Source of the DNA: ATX-6F1 sp943369485
GTDB lineage: Bacteria > Cyanobacteriota > Cyanobacteriia > PCC-6307 > Cyanobiaceae
NCBI GenBank assembly: GCA_943369485.1
Contig: CALRNH020000011.1
Coordinates: 62,001 to 126,000, forward strand
Direction: 5' to 3'
DNA length: 64,000 nt
The first letter of the stretch is position 1, and every line of letters begins with the position of its first letter. Positions 43,269 through 51,668 of this stretch are shown here, piece after piece. Below the pieces are notes generated by a model, which was given only the letters and a program-made list of their open reading frames with translations, was not told the DNA's origin and did not search any database. Both the position numbers and the translations under genes were made by a program.

Positions 43269-44744
43269 ATGATAATGTCAAACCATGTAGACGTACTTGC
43301 TGATCAATATGATCATGCTTTACGTGTAAGGGCAGTCAGTAAAAGCTACAAGATCTGGAGCGATTCTTCGGCACGAGTAAAGGTGCCTTTGTTGAGATTT
43401 GCCGCTAGGAAGATACCTGCTCTAGGGCATATTGTTGATGCTCGTGTGCAGGGTCTGTGCCGGGAGTTTAAGGCGCTTAATAACATCAGCTTTGATCTAC
43501 CACGTGGTACCTCCATGGCCATCATTGGAAGAAATGGCTCGGGTAAATCTACTTTACTACAAGTGATTGCAGGCACTCTGAAACCAACCAATGGACTTGT
43601 AGAGCGCAGCGGTCGAATTGCAGCGCTTTTGGAACTTGGCAGTGGCTTTAACCCAGAGTTTACCGGACGTGAAAATGTATACATGAATGGTGCTATTTAT
43701 GGATTGGATGCCGATCAGATTTCTGCGAGAATGTACGAGGTTGAGGAGTTTGCTGAGATTGGCGTTCATATAGATCAGCCTGTTAAAACCTATTCGAGCG
43801 GTATGATGATGCGACTTGCATTTAGTGTGCAGGTCTTGATGGATCCAGAGATTTTGATTGTAGATGAAGCGCTTTCAGTTGGCGATATATTTTTTCAACA
43901 GAAGTGCTTTGAACGGATGCGGCGACTTAGTGATGCTGGCACGAGCATTCTATTTGTAAGTCACGATCTTGTAACTGTTGCCCAGTTTACGCAATCCGCG
44001 TTGGTTCTTCATGATGGTGAAGCTGTCTTTTTAGGGGATTCTGGTGTGGCTGTCAAAGAGTATCAGATAATGGAACGTTCCAGTTCTAGTCTGTCCACGA
44101 GCCGTGAAATCGGTTCCGCTGAGACTCCATTATCTCAGCTGTCGAACTCTTATCCTCCTTTGGGTGTGGAATCTGCTCAAGCTACGGAGAATCTCAGCCA
44201 TAGCATAATCAAACCTAGTCCTTTGGCAACGATTGATTTGAATGGAGTCATTCAAATTGGATCTGAGAATGCTGAGTTCACCCATTTATCCATTTTTGAT
44301 TCATCTGGCAATCCCTCTTTTCTTTTTGCGCAGGGAAGTAGGCTGTATGTGCGATGTGCCATACTTTGTAAAACTCATTTTAATTGTTTAAGTGTAGGTG
44401 TCTCGATCAAGGATCGTACCAACGTCTTTGTACATGGTAAGCATTCTGTCCAGCATGGGATTAAGCCAGCCTCGCTGAATGCTGGTGATTCCATTGCTTT
44501 CCAATTTAGCTTTGCTCTTGAACTCGCTCCAGGGCATTATTCTCTCGATATTGGCATTATTGATATTGATTCAACTATTGACTGTGGAATCCCAGCCGAG
44601 TTGATCGAAGGGAGTATTCGTCGCGTTTGCCTTAATGATCGTTTTACAAGCTTTCAGATTTGTCCTCGCCCACAGTATGATCTGCTTCAGCTACCTTTCT
44701 TCGGATTGACTGATCTTGAGGGAGATTGTTTCTTGCTCTCATAA
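43269..44744 (+). CDS. wzt: Polysaccharide exporter ATPase with C-terminal extension (Wzt-like)
   Basis: 491 residues from MIMSNHVD at 43269 (or ATG 43275). Nucleotide-binding domain: Walker A GRNGSGKS (87-94), IAALLELGSGFNPEFTGREN, signature YSSGMMMRLAF (about 175-185) and Walker B ILIVDEALSVGD. From about residue 325 a beta-rich extension follows (for example VQHGIKPASLNAGDSIAFQF and ELAPGHYSLDIGI), matching the carbohydrate-binding Wzt_C module that recognises a modified glycan end in E. coli O9a/O8. That suggests the chain is capped before export. Confidence 0.9.
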   Translation: MIMSNHVDVLADQYDHALRVRAVSKSYKIWSDSSARVKVPLLRFAARKIPALGHIVDARVQGLCREFKALNNISFDLPRGTSMAIIGRNGSGKSTLLQVIAGTLKPTNGLVERSGRIAALLELGSGFNPEFTGRENVYMNGAIYGLDADQISARMYEVEEFAEIGVHIDQPVKTYSSGMMMRLAFSVQVLMDPEILIVDEALSVGDIFFQQKCFERMRRLSDAGTSILFVSHDLVTVAQFTQSALVLHDGEAVFLGDSGVAVKEYQIMERSSSSLSTSREIGSAETPLSQLSNSYPPLGVESAQATENLSHSIIKPSPLATIDLNGVIQIGSENAEFTHLSIFDSSGNPSFLFAQGSRLYVRCAILCKTHFNCLSVGVSIKDRTNVFVHGKHSVQHGIKPASLNAGDSIAFQFSFALELAPGHYSLDIGIIDIDSTIDCGIPAELIEGSIRRVCLNDRFTSFQICPRPQYDLLQLPFFGLTDLEGDCFLLS

Positions 44745-44790
44745 GTCAATTCTATTATCGTCCTGATTTTTCTTTGTTGATACTATACAC

Positions 44791-46902
44791 ATGACCCCTG
44801 TGCTTCCCTGCGATGAAGGCAATTCCATTATTGATCGCCCTAATGAACGTCGCCTGGAGTTTTCGTTCTATGGACGTGAGTGCTTGCCTACCACGCCCCC
44901 GAAGCGCCTAGCGGTTTTATTGACAACGGAGTTTGAGGGTCTTGGCCAGAACGGCGGGGTTGGAACCTATTACCGAGAGCTTGCCACGGCTCTTTCCTCT
45001 TCTGGCTGGACCACATTGTTGGTGATCCTGGGTGGTTTTATAGATGTCACGTCAGCACTACCACCACCACGAGGGGTGGATTATTTGCTTGACCTTTCGC
45101 GGTTTGCAGAGTTGTTTGAGTTGAGATCCCTCCACCGTGCTTTGTTAAAGGGCACCGAGATGGATCCTAATCAGTGTACGGGTCTGAAATGTTTTTTCCT
45201 TCTGCAGGCGCTCGAGGATTATTTCTCTGGTGTACCGATTTATGCGGAATTCCATGAGATGTTTGGCTTTGGCTTTCTCTCAGCCAAAGCCCGCACGGCG
45301 GGTCTTCTTGGTCAGCACGTTAGTGTCGCAGTGACAATGCACAGTGGGCATGAATGGATCTATGACGCTAATCGTGCAATTCTTGATCGCAATAGTCGTG
45401 CCTTCCTTCGTATTGCTGTACGTGAGGATCAATCTTTTTTGGATGCGACACTCTCTATGTACCCATCCGATTCCCTGCACGATACCGTGCAGGGTTATGG
45501 TTGGAACATGGACCATGCCATCCGAATCCCTTATCAAATTCCTATTCATGCCTCTTGTCATGAACCTGTACCTAAGCACATTTCCTCCTCACTGCCAGAG
45601 GTGATTTTTTTTGGCAGGTTAGAGGAGCGCAAGGGCCTGTTCGAATTCATCGATGCTGTTCTTCAGCTCGCAGACGGTAATAATTCTGATTTTCTTGTTA
45701 CCTTTCTTGGTAAGAGTATTCCATTGTTTTCTGCCCACTTACCGCGAACTACGAGTATAGAGTATATCTCGAGTCGCCTACAAGGCATTGTGCCGTTCAG
45801 GGTTCTATCCAATTATTCAAGCGATCGTGCCATCGCTCATGTCAAGGCTTCCCGGAGATCGATTGTTTGTTTGGCAAGCCCGTCGGATAACTTTCCCAAT
45901 GCTGCTTTGGAAATGGGACAGATTCCTGTTCCCCTTGTGGTTTCAGACACTGTGGGGTTTCATCAGACGCTCTCTTTGGTTGAGCGAACGGATGAAGTCT
46001 ACTGGTTTGAGCCATCAAACATCATTTCTCTTCACGCTCAACTAAAGGCTGCTCTCACGTCTAACATGGGCGCTCCGATTCATGTGGCCGACCCCCATAG
46101 ACTTGAGGCAATTAACCGGCAATTGCTGGCCCAACGTCGACAGTTGATTGAGGCCTCTTTTGCATTCTCTCCCCCTCCTGAAAGCGTTGAAGAACCCCTT
46201 GTGTTGGATCATACGCAAGGCGCGGATGCATCTAGATTGTTTGTGGATGGCCTTGCTCTGGCTGGCAGCCTTGCCATCGAGTATGTGTTGTCCGCCTTGC
46301 CCACCCATTTACCTTGCTCTGCTGGTCTAGCAGAACTCATCCAAGCAGGCCAGCGTGCGGGCGCTGATCTCGTCTGGGCTAGCGAGTGGACGGAGGTTGG
46401 TCTTCGTTGTGTAGACGCCGTCAGCATTGCGGATGTGATGCATGTTGACTTTCTGCCGCCAGGATGTCTGCTTGTGCGTCGAGATGCCCTGGCATCACTA
46501 GAAACGTCGCCCAATGCGAAGTCAGTCCTTGAGTTGCACCGTCAGCTCGTTGCGGCTGCAATTGTAACTGGGTGCAGGATCTCAGTATTGCCCTATCCCT
46601 TGATAGATTCCCCCTCAGCAGCGATTTGGCCCGTTGAGGTTACTGATAAGTCGTCGTACCAGGTAAACTTGATACGTTTTCTCAGCAGTATTTCTCCTGA
46701 GCGCTTTGCTTCTCGTGCTTTCTTCCACCTGATGCTTTCGCAGATGCAGGTGGAAACAGCCTATCAGAACATCATGCCGGAGGATTCGCTACGCCGTTTG
46801 TTGACTAAATTGCCAGCATACCTGATCATGAATGGACGTCTCGTTTTCTCCCGTTATCGAAGAGTGTTTCGACGCTTGCTGCGTGGGCAGGAACATGTCT
46901 GA
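44791..46902 (+). CDS. Large two-part glycosyltransferase, paralog of the 39602 gene
   Basis: 703 residues. The GT4-like N-terminal part shows LLTTEFEGLGQNGGVGTYYR, EFHEMFGFGFLSAKARTAGL and EVIFFGRLEERKGLFEFIDA, each with a counterpart in the 39602 protein. ASPSDNFPNAALEMGQIPVP is the EX7E-type acidic region. The C-terminal about 230 residues form the same kind of unassigned alpha/beta region. The two paralogs bracket a methyltransferase and the Wzm/Wzt exporter, consistent with a dedicated chain-building set. Confidence 0.75.
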   Translation: MTPVLPCDEGNSIIDRPNERRLEFSFYGRECLPTTPPKRLAVLLTTEFEGLGQNGGVGTYYRELATALSSSGWTTLLVILGGFIDVTSALPPPRGVDYLLDLSRFAELFELRSLHRALLKGTEMDPNQCTGLKCFFLLQALEDYFSGVPIYAEFHEMFGFGFLSAKARTAGLLGQHVSVAVTMHSGHEWIYDANRAILDRNSRAFLRIAVREDQSFLDATLSMYPSDSLHDTVQGYGWNMDHAIRIPYQIPIHASCHEPVPKHISSSLPEVIFFGRLEERKGLFEFIDAVLQLADGNNSDFLVTFLGKSIPLFSAHLPRTTSIEYISSRLQGIVPFRVLSNYSSDRAIAHVKASRRSIVCLASPSDNFPNAALEMGQIPVPLVVSDTVGFHQTLSLVERTDEVYWFEPSNIISLHAQLKAALTSNMGAPIHVADPHRLEAINRQLLAQRRQLIEASFAFSPPPESVEEPLVLDHTQGADASRLFVDGLALAGSLAIEYVLSALPTHLPCSAGLAELIQAGQRAGADLVWASEWTEVGLRCVDAVSIADVMHVDFLPPGCLLVRRDALASLETSPNAKSVLELHRQLVAAAIVTGCRISVLPYPLIDSPSAAIWPVEVTDKSSYQVNLIRFLSSISPERFASRAFFHLMLSQMQVETAYQNIMPEDSLRRLLTKLPAYLIMNGRLVFSRYRRVFRRLLRGQEHV

Positions 46903-46918
46903 TTCTTGATCGTCTGCC

Positions 46919-48043
46919 ATGAAGGTCCTGTTTCTAGGCCACGAGGCGAGTCGCAGTGGGGCCCCACTCTTGCTGCATTCTCTGTTGCGTTGGATCAACG
47001 CTAATTCGACCATCGAGCCCAACCTTCTGCTTTGGCGCGGTGGGATTTTGGCCGCAGCCTATGAGACGTTGATCCCGACAAGAGTTCTCTGTGATTCCTT
47101 GCCAGATCGTGTATTTGACCGGCTTGGATGTTCTGCGCTCGTTCACCCCTGCATAGACCGAGAATACCCCCCTACTCGGTATCCACTGATCTATGCCAAC
47201 TCTGTCGCTACAGTGGGGTTGTTGCATCGTTTTGCTGGACCAGGGAGAAGGGTGGTTCACCATGTGCACGAATTGGCAGAAGCCACCCGGCTGTTGGGTG
47301 TTACGAACGCGATGCGTCGGGCGGTGCCGTTCACTGATCTTTATATCGCGGCCAGCGAGGCTGTTGCCAATTTTCTGCGTTCGGATATTGGTGTTTCCTC
47401 TGAGCGTGTCCGCGTGATTCATGAGTTTGCGATCAACCTGCCTGATCAGCGATCCGATCCGACGAGCCGCAAGTCGATTCGGGCTCGGCTGCGTCTGCCT
47501 GAGTCGAGTGTGCTCGTAGGCATGGTTGGCACCCCCGAAGCCCGTAAGGGCACGGATCTTTTCCTACACTTGGCTGAACGGGTTCATCGGAGCCCAGGTG
47601 GATCACGGGTTCGCTTTCTTTGGCTTGGTGGAAACGTTGACACGCAACGGCCCTATCGGGAGATGGCCTGCCGTCTTGGTCTAGAGACCATCTGTCGGTT
47701 CCAGCCAGCGGTCGAGAGCCCCGAGGATTGGTTCTGTGCACTCGACCTTTTCGCACTCACATCCCGCGAGGATCCTTTCCCCGTAGCGATGCTGGAGGCT
47801 GCTGCCTCGGGGGTTCCGGTGCTTTGCTTTGAAGGGGCCGGTGGAGCACCGGAGCTGGTGAGAACCGATGCCGGGGTGGTTGTGCCCTTCCTTGATGTTG
47901 AGGCGATGGCTACCGCGTGTTTGCGGCTAGCTGACGACCCGCTGGTGCGGCATCGCATGGGCGCCTGTGCCCAGGCCAGGGTCCAGCAGCATTTCCTGAT
48001 CCAACATCAAGCGCCCCGCATCCTTGCCCAGTTGCAGGCATGA
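46919..48043 (+). CDS. GT4 family glycosyltransferase
   Basis: 374 residues. A standard GT-B enzyme: KVLFLGHEASRSGAPLLLHS, VVHHVHELAEATRLLG, VGMVGTPEARKGTDLFLHLA (donor domain) and LTSREDPFPVAMLEAAASGV (EX7E: Glu, seven residues, Glu). It is more GC-rich than the preceding genes, marking the end of the low-GC core of the island. Last island gene before the tRNA-Gly. Confidence 0.87.
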   Translation: MKVLFLGHEASRSGAPLLLHSLLRWINANSTIEPNLLLWRGGILAAAYETLIPTRVLCDSLPDRVFDRLGCSALVHPCIDREYPPTRYPLIYANSVATVGLLHRFAGPGRRVVHHVHELAEATRLLGVTNAMRRAVPFTDLYIAASEAVANFLRSDIGVSSERVRVIHEFAINLPDQRSDPTSRKSIRARLRLPESSVLVGMVGTPEARKGTDLFLHLAERVHRSPGGSRVRFLWLGGNVDTQRPYREMACRLGLETICRFQPAVESPEDWFCALDLFALTSREDPFPVAMLEAAASGVPVLCFEGAGGAPELVRTDAGVVVPFLDVEAMATACLRLADDPLVRHRMGACAQARVQQHFLIQHQAPRILAQLQA

Positions 48044-48058
48044 CCTCCCGGATCGGGT

Positions 48059-48088
48059 TTGACCCAAGGCCCTCCGATGGTGCATGCT
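48059..48088 (+). promoter_or_regulatory. Candidate promoter of tRNA-Gly
   Basis: TTGACC at 48059 and CATGCT at 48083 are separated by 18 bases, with 25 bases to the mature tRNA start. The -35 match is good, the -10 weak. Confidence 0.3.
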
Positions 48089-48113
48089 GTTGTGGTCGGC
48101 GTTGAGCCGCACT

Positions 48114-48185
48114 GCGGATGTAGCTCAGTGGTAGAGCATCTCCTTGCCAAGGAGAGGGTCGAGAGTTCGAATCTCTTCATCCGCT
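48114..48185 (+). tRNA. tRNA-Gly (GCC)
   Basis: A full cloverleaf can be drawn: acceptor GCGGATG/CATCCGC, D-stem GCTC/GAGC, anticodon stem TCTCC/GGAGA with loop TTGCCAA (anticodon GCC), T-stem GAGAG/CTCTT with loop TTCGAAT. The discriminator is T and CCA is not encoded, as usual in cyanobacteria. It stands between the glycan island and the decayed nucleotide-sugar genes, a typical position for an island anchor. Confidence 0.97.
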
Positions 48186-48575
48186 TAGTTCCGTTGCCCT
48201 TCGGGGCTTCTGGGCCAACCTTGGGTTCTTCTGGTCTATGAAGGTAGGCATGGTTTCCATCTGATTTTTAAGCACTGAGCTGATCCGGGTCTTCAAGCCC
48301 CCAGAGGGCTGATGACCTCGTCCTCATGGTTGGCGGTCCCTGACCGAGTTCTGGGCAATCAAGGCGCTTGGAGCCACCTCGCCGACCCAGCCGACTTACC
48401 CCCTGGAGACAGCCGTACGGTTGCATTCGCCGAGGTGGCTCTATCCGCAGGGCTTCAGCGCAGCATCAGCGGATCGCCCGGATGCCGGTGAAGCAGCTGT
48501 TCGGTTCCGACAGCGGCCAACGCTTCGCCGTGCCTGCTTCGCCTAAGGCCTCCGGCTGACTGCGTCTACACGGCC
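48186..48575. other. Non-coding stretch after tRNA-Gly with a hairpin and an inverted repeat
   Basis: About 390 bases without a credible gene. At 48196-48207 a 4-bp stem with a TTCG loop (GCCC-TTCG-GGGC) could terminate the tRNA transcript, though no T-run follows. At 48371-48381 and 48431-48441 an exact 11-base inverted repeat (GAGCCACCTCG / CGAGGTGGCTC) is separated by 49 bases. The rest is probably degraded coding sequence upstream of the dehydrogenase remnant. Confidence 0.5.
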
Positions 48576-48962
48576 GACACCAACGACACCCGATACTTTC
48601 TAGCGATCGGCATCTGCCGCGCCCTGCTGGAGGAAGGTGCCCATTTCGCCATCAATGATCCCAAGGCTGCTGAGGCTCAGATCACAGCTGACATGGTCCG
48701 TCCGCCCTGTTCGAGCGCCCTGGGGCTTGGCGATGTGGCCAGCTGGGAGCCCGATCTCGATCTCCTGGATGCCGTCGATGCCGTCGATGGCGCCGATGCG
48801 GTGATCGTTCTCACGGAATGGACGAGCTTCCGTGGTCTCGACTGGCATGCCATCGCCGCACAAATGGGTCGACCGGCCTGGCTGTGTGATGCGCGGGACA
48901 TCACCGACGCTGAGGCCGCACGCAAAGCGTGACTCAATGTCTGTCGTGTCGGGGAGGGTTGA
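48576..48962 (+). pseudogene. UDP-glucose/GDP-mannose dehydrogenase family remnant (C-terminal part)
   Basis: Only the C-terminal UDP-binding third survives: DTNDTRYFLAIGICRALLEE, AHFAINDPKAAEAQI, ADAVIVLTEWTSFRGLDWHA and RPAWLCDARDITDAEAARKA. An in-frame TGA at 48930 interrupts it where the family has a Gly, and LNVCRVGEG resumes to the stop at 48960. The NAD-binding and catalytic parts are absent. Intact enzymes make UDP-glucuronate, the substrate of the next (also broken) gene. Confidence 0.85.
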
Positions 48963-48986
48963 GCCTTTGACGGATGTAGCCCACTG

Positions 48987-49918
48987 CGGAATCTGGTCAC
49001 CGGTGGAGCAGGCTTCGTGGGCTCCACCCTGGTGGACCGGCTAATGGAAGCCGGGGAGGAGGTGAGCTGCCTCGATAACCACTACACCGCTAGCAAAGCC
49101 AACATTCTCCGATGGATCGGTCATCCCTGCTTCGAGTTGGTTCGTCACGATGTCAACGAACCGATCCTGCAGGAGGTCGACCGAATCTGGCATCTTGCCT
49201 GTCCGGCTTCGCCGCGTCACTACCAGTCGAACCCGATCAAGACGGCCAGAACAAGCTTTCTCGGCACTCATAACATGCTAGGCAAGGCCGGTGGCTCGGG
49301 GTGCGGCGGCTCTTGGCCAGCACCAGCAAAGTGTATGGCGATCCTGAGGTTCATCCGCAGCGGGAAACCTATTGCGGAAGCGTCAATCCGATCGGCATCC
49401 GCTCCTGTGACGACGAAGGCCAGCACATCGCCGAAGCACTCTGCTTCGATTGCCACCGCTTGCACGGTATCGAGATCCGGGTGGTGCTCATCTTCAACAC
49501 CTACGGCCCGAGGATATTCCCAGATGAAGGCCGAGTGGTGAGCTACTTCATCGTGCAGCCCCTACGTGGAGAACCACTGATGCTCTATGGAGATGGCAGC
49601 CAGACGCGCAGCTTCTGTCACGTGGATGATCTGGTGGAGGGTTTGATCCAGCTGATGAACGGCAAACACACCGACCCGATCATCATCGGCAATCCTGGTG
49701 AGTTCACGATCAAGCTGCTGGCTGAACGGGTGCGCGACCGAATCAACCCGAACCTACTTCTCACCTACTTGCCGTTACCTCAAGATGATCCACTGCAGCG
49801 TCAACCCGTGATCGATCAGGCCCGCTGAGAGTTCGGCTTGGAACCGAAGGTCTCCCTTGAAGAGGGTCACGGGCCCACGATCGCCTACTTTCGCGAGTGC
49901 CCGGGGCTGAACCAATGA
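48987..49918 (+). pseudogene. UDP-glucuronate decarboxylase (UXS-like), frameshifted and catalytically dead
   Basis: Frame one: RNLVTGGAGFVGSTLVDRLM, IWHLACPASPRHYQSNPIKT and FLGTHNMLG. A frameshift between about 49275 and 49305 leads to frame two: LLASTSKVYGDPEVHPQRET, VVLIFNTYGPRIFPDEGRVV and YGDGSQTRSFCHVDDLVEGL. An in-frame TGA at 49826 is followed by more homologous residues (EFGLEPKVSLEEG). No in-frame start codon is visible. The family YxxxK reads DDEGQ here (SCDDEGQHIAE), so both catalytic Tyr and Lys are gone. Confidence 0.88.
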
Positions 49919-50945
49919 CAATTCTCGTCACCGGTGGGGAAGGCTACATCGGCAGCCACACGGTTAGCGCCCTGCAGCGCGCCGGCCACAAGCCGGTGGT
50001 CCTCGACAACCTGGTCTATGGCCATCGCTCTTCGTCAAGGAGGTGCTGCGTGTGCCTCTGGTGCTGGGCCAGGCGGGTGATCGCGCCCTGCTCGACCAAT
50101 TTCTGAGCGGTGAGCATCCCGCCTGTGGCGGCGAGTTGGTTCAGGCGGTGCTGCACTTCGCGGCCTATGCCTACGTAGGCGAATCGGTGCAGGACCCGGC
50201 CAAGTATTACCGCAACAACCTGGGCGATTCACTCGTTTTGCTCGAGGCGCTTGTTGAGCCTGTGCGAGCGGGTACGGGGCCGGCGGTTCCAATTGTGTTT
50301 TCTTCCACATGCGCCAATTACGGCATTCCCGAGACCGTACCGATTACTGAGGGCACGCCCCAAATGCCGATCAATTCCTACGGTCGCGGCAAATGGATGG
50401 TGGAGCAACTTCTTGCTGATTTCGGTGCCGCCTATGGACTCCCCAGCGTTATCTTCCGCTACTTCAATGCTGCCGGTGCGGATCCTGCTGGTGACCTCGC
50501 CGAAGACCACAGTCCTGAAACGCACTTGATCCCTTTGGTACTCGAAGCGATCGCGGGCCAGCGGTCCGGTGTGCAGGTGTATAGCAACGATTACCCTACG
50601 CCCGATGGCACCTGCATTCGTGACTACATCCATGTCTGTGATCTGGCAGATGCGCATGTTCTGGGGCTCGCGAAGCTTCTGGCTAGCGAAACCCTCTTGA
50701 GCCGTTCGCCTTGGATCTACAACCTTGGGAATGGCAAGGGTTATTCCGTTCAGGAGGTTTAGGATGCAGCTCGCCTTGTGACGAAGGGCAGCCTGTTGGC
50801 TCACGTTGCTCCTCGTCGGCAAGGTGATCCGCCAAACTAAGTGGCTGGAGCCAAAAAGGCCCTCCATGAACTCGGCTGGAAACCAAACTACCCGAGTCTT
50901 GAGACCATTATCATTCATGCCTGGAATTGGCTCCAAACAACTTGA
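49915..50945 (+). pseudogene. galE: UDP-glucose 4-epimerase, frameshifted with two nonsense codons
   Basis: The ATG at 49915 overlaps the upstream remnant's stop (ATGA). The first frame gives MTILVTGGEGYIGSHTV and VVLDNLVYGHRS; a one-base deletion near 50030 moves the rest (FVKEVLRVPLVLGQAGDRAL onward) to another frame. SSTCANYG and NSYGRGK, the catalytic Ser/Thr and YxxxK, are still intact. TAG at 50760 and TAA a little further interrupt the C-terminal part, which continues KKALHELGWKPNYPSLETII to the TGA at 50943. Decay looks more recent than in its two neighbours. Confidence 0.9.
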
Positions 50946-50991
50946 CTGCGACTGGTTATACAGATTGAGCGCACATACAAGCCAGCGAATT

Positions 50992-51495
50992 TCAATCAGA
51001 ATCCCCTGATAGGCAGAGGTGGTTGGGTTTACTTATTGATTGCTTCCGCAGCAGCAGCTCCTGGCCGTGGTCGGCTGAAAACCCCAGCCGGCTGTAGAAG
51101 CCTGAGCTGTTGGTGGTCATCAGGTAGACCCTCTCGGCCCGCTCCACGACGCGGCTGCGAAGCAGGGCTTCCACGATGCGGCGCCCCAGTCCCTCGCCCT
51201 GGTGCTCTCCGGCCACCACCACATCCCAGAGCACCGCCCGGAACACCCCGTCGCTGGTGGCCCGGCCGAAGCCCACCAGCTGGCGGCCCTGCCAGACGCT
51301 CACGATGGCCTGGCTGTGTCTCAGCATCTGCGCCAGTTCGGCTTGGCTGCGGCCCGCGGCCCAGAAGCTGTGCTGATCCAGCAGGGCCTGAAGTTCCCCC
51401 AGGCGCCAGCGCAGCCACAGGGCCAGGGGTCCGTGGTTGATCAGCCGGTAGGTCTCGCCTCCTGGGCCTTGGAGCGTTGGGCTGGGCGAGCTCAA
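50992..51495 (-). CDS. GNAT family N-acetyltransferase
   Basis: 167 residues from a TTG at 51495. AVLWDVVVAGEHQGEGLGRR then IVEALL is the acetyl-CoA pyrophosphate loop (Q/RxxGxG/A), and YLMTTNSSGFYSRLGFSAD is the C-terminal GNAT strand-helix. Substrate is unknown. It is divergent from secA and GC-rich like the core genome, so it probably lies just outside the decayed island edge. Confidence 0.87.
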   Translation of the reverse strand: MSSPSPTLQGPGGETYRLINHGPLALWLRWRLGELQALLDQHSFWAAGRSQAELAQMLRHSQAIVSVWQGRQLVGFGRATSDGVFRAVLWDVVVAGEHQGEGLGRRIVEALLRSRVVERAERVYLMTTNSSGFYSRLGFSADHGQELLLRKQSISKPNHLCLSGDSD

Positions 51496-51668
51496 GGGGC
51501 TGGCCGATCAGGCGGACAAGGGAATCCTCGCCTCCCGTGCTCAGGGTCCTGGAGTGCCCTCGATCTGGCGCCGTCCTGGGGCTGAAAACCCCTGCGGCAG
51601 CTCGCTTTTGCCCCGCATGTCAGGGCTGCGCGGTGATAGGGTGATTCGATCTGGCTGGTCCGCTTTCC

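Noticed and set aside
48294..48310. A 5-bp hairpin (AGCCC/GGGCT) after the tRNA region
   Set aside because: Short stem with no T-run; not better than chance in GC-rich DNA.
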